A stretch of DNA of 7,435 nucleotides from Methylotenera sp. (GTDB lineage Bacteria > Pseudomonadota > Gammaproteobacteria > Burkholderiales > Methylophilaceae), in contig SXVG01000064.1 of assembly GCA_005791685.1 (NCBI GenBank), positions 1 to 7,435 of the forward strand. Direction: 5' to 3'. The stretch's first letter is position 1. Every line of letters begins with the position of its first letter. Of this stretch, positions 6,525 through 7,435 are shown piece by piece. Below the pieces are notes generated by a model. The model had not been told where the DNA came from, searched no databases, and was given only the letters and a program-made list of their open reading frames with translations. The translations under genes and the position numbers were made by a program.

Positions 6525-6872
6525 ATGCGAAAAATTCCTATTAGTTTAGCGGTGTTGCTGGCGCTCATGGCACCAGCTTTGGCAGCAACAGAGAGCAAAG
6601 CGCCACCAGCCGATTTGCAAACCCTAGAAGAACTGCCGCCACCGGCCATCAGCAATGAAGAAAATGCCGATGAGCCACAGATTACCATCATTAAAAAAGA
6701 CGGTGAGACCATAGAAGAATACCGCATTGCAGGTCAGCTCTACATGATGAAAATCACCCCGGCGCATGGGGTGCCGTATTACCTGCACAAAGAAGACCAA
6801 GACGGGGGCTGGATAAACAATGGCCCGGTGCCACCGCTCAGTATCCCGAAGTGGACCTTATTTCGATTTTAA
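6525..6872 (+). CDS. DUF2782 domain protein with signal peptide
   Basis: A 115-residue protein of unknown function. Residues 1-20 (MRKIPISLAVLLALMAPALA) form a clear Sec signal peptide with a likely cut after ALA, so the mature protein should be periplasmic. A Pro/Glu-rich spacer (about 25-50) leads to the DUF2782 core (51-115): ITIIKKDGETIEEYRIAGQ, LYMMKITPAHGVPYYL, then an Asp/Gly turn and PKWTLFRF at the end. The length is normal for the family. Start choice is uncertain: ATG 6525 gives the cleanest signal peptide, but GTG at 6516 or 6522 is in frame, and the purine run 6507-6512 is 9 nt from the 6522 codon and 12 nt from 6525. From recall, this family often sits near polA and thrB in betaproteobacteria, as here. 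No catalytic residues are recognisable. Confidence 0.88.
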   Translation: MRKIPISLAVLLALMAPALAATESKAPPADLQTLEELPPPAISNEENADEPQITIIKKDGETIEEYRIAGQLYMMKITPAHGVPYYLHKEDQDGGWINNGPVPPLSIPKWTLFRF

Positions 6873-6892
6873 ACGCCGTGTGGGGGCATCCT

Positions 6893-6916
6893 AGGCTGGC
6901 GCAAGCTGGCCTTTTT
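6893..6916 (+). terminator. Hairpin with GCAA tetraloop and U-tract between the DUF2782 gene and thrB
   Basis: AGGCTGGC (6893-6900) pairs with GCTGGCCT (6905-6912) through six Watson-Crick and two G-U pairs, closed by a GCAA (GNRA) tetraloop. T at 6912-6916 gives a five-base U-run. This has the form of an intrinsic terminator 20 nt after the DUF2782 stop. If active, it would end that transcript before thrB, 45 nt further on. The G-U pairs exist only in the + strand RNA, so it is directional. Confidence 0.6.
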
Positions 6917-6961
6917 GATGGCCCAACCCTTGCCCATACAAACTACTCACTCGCTTAATTT

Positions 6962-7435
6962 ATGTCGGTATTTACCTCAGTCAGTTTTACCCAATTGCAA
7001 GCATGGCTGCAAGACTACGCTATCGGCGAGCTGCTGGAATTAAAAGGCATCGCATCGGGCATTACCAATACCAATTATTTTGTCACCACCAGTCAAAACA
7101 AATACGTGCTGACTTTGTTTGAGCAAAACAGCATAGAAGAACTGCCGTATTTCATTGATTTAATGAGTCACTTGGCAGCTAATGGCATACCTTGCCCTGC
7201 GCCGATTAAAGATAAAGCTGGCATTAGTTTGCATACACTTAACGGCAAACCGGCGGTTTTGATTAGTTGCCTCAGCGGTCAAGATGTAGAGCAACCCAAT
7301 GTGCAGCAATGCAGTGCGGTCGGTCGCGTGTTGGCCGAGATGCATTTGGCCAGTTTGTCCTTCGACTTGCAGCCTAATCACCATAATAGTCACAATAGCC
7401 GTGGTGCCGCCTGGCGCACAAAAACCGCCGCATTG
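6962..7435 (+). CDS. thrB: Homoserine kinase (5' part, 158 residues; cut by window end)
   Basis: Phosphorylates homoserine to O-phosphohomoserine in threonine synthesis, in the cytoplasm. This is the ThrB type with an aminoglycoside-phosphotransferase-like fold, unrelated to the GHMP-kinase ThrB of E. coli. Visible signatures are MSVFTSVSFTQLQAWL at the start, the nucleotide-binding loop GIASGITNTNYFVTT (29-43), KYVLTLFE (47-54) with the probable ATP-contacting Lys48, the IPCPAP segment (76-81), NGKPAVLIS and GRVLAEMHLA. The catalytic-loop Asp lies beyond the window. About half of a usual ~310-residue protein is present. A small tandem HNS-HNS (143-146 region, two similar 9-base units) enlarges a surface loop. 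No Shine-Dalgarno precedes the ATG, yet the N-terminus matches the family, so the start is likely right. Confidence 0.94.
   Translation, partial: MSVFTSVSFTQLQAWLQDYAIGELLELKGIASGITNTNYFVTTSQNKYVLTLFEQNSIEELPYFIDLMSHLAANGIPCPAPIKDKAGISLHTLNGKPAVLISCLSGQDVEQPNVQQCSAVGRVLAEMHLASLSFDLQPNHHNSHNSRGAAWRTKTAAL

Noticed and set aside
7160..7393. 77-codon open frame on the - strand inside thrB
   Set aside because: Antisense to a clear homoserine kinase reading frame, with no start signal or motif.

Overview
The window is chromosomal sequence from a Gram-negative bacterium, most likely a betaproteobacterium. A Nitrosomonadales or Methylophilaceae-type organism is my best guess, from the moderate GC, the style of the proteins and the gene set; this is a judgement from recall, not a search. 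It holds core metabolic genes. I see no phage, plasmid, CRISPR, tRNA or rRNA signal.

Left part (1-2631, + strand): the distal half of an aa3-type cytochrome c oxidase operon. It runs ctaD (subunit I, 5' end outside the window), a 37-codon single-helix membrane protein, ctaG (copper delivery to CuB) and ctaE (subunit III). A hairpin follows ctaD, the small gene overlaps ctaG by 13 nt, and a strong hairpin/U-tract terminator follows ctaE. The visible ctaD keeps every visible haem and CuB ligand, the cross-linked Tyr and the D-channel Glu. However, all three subunit I K-channel residues I can align are replaced (Ser to Pro, Thr to Leu, Lys to Met). This is the most interesting observation in the window.

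Middle (2632-2865): a convergent intergenic region. It contains the cox terminator and a 107-bp element bounded by 26-bp perfect inverted repeats with a smaller hairpin nested inside. Next comes polA on the - strand (2866-5652), a full-length three-domain DNA polymerase I of 928 residues with all catalytic residues that I can place intact.

Right part (5690-7435, + strand): diverging from polA across only 37 bp is a LOG-family phosphoribohydrolase gene. It is followed by a secreted or periplasmic DUF2782 protein, a hairpin resembling an intrinsic terminator, and the 5' half of thrB (homoserine kinase, aminoglycoside-phosphotransferase-like type), which is cut by the window end.

Functionally the cox genes form one assembly unit: two core subunits, a copper chaperone and a small membrane factor. 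The polA, LOG, DUF2782 and thrB neighbours share no obvious pathway and look like conserved housekeeping synteny.
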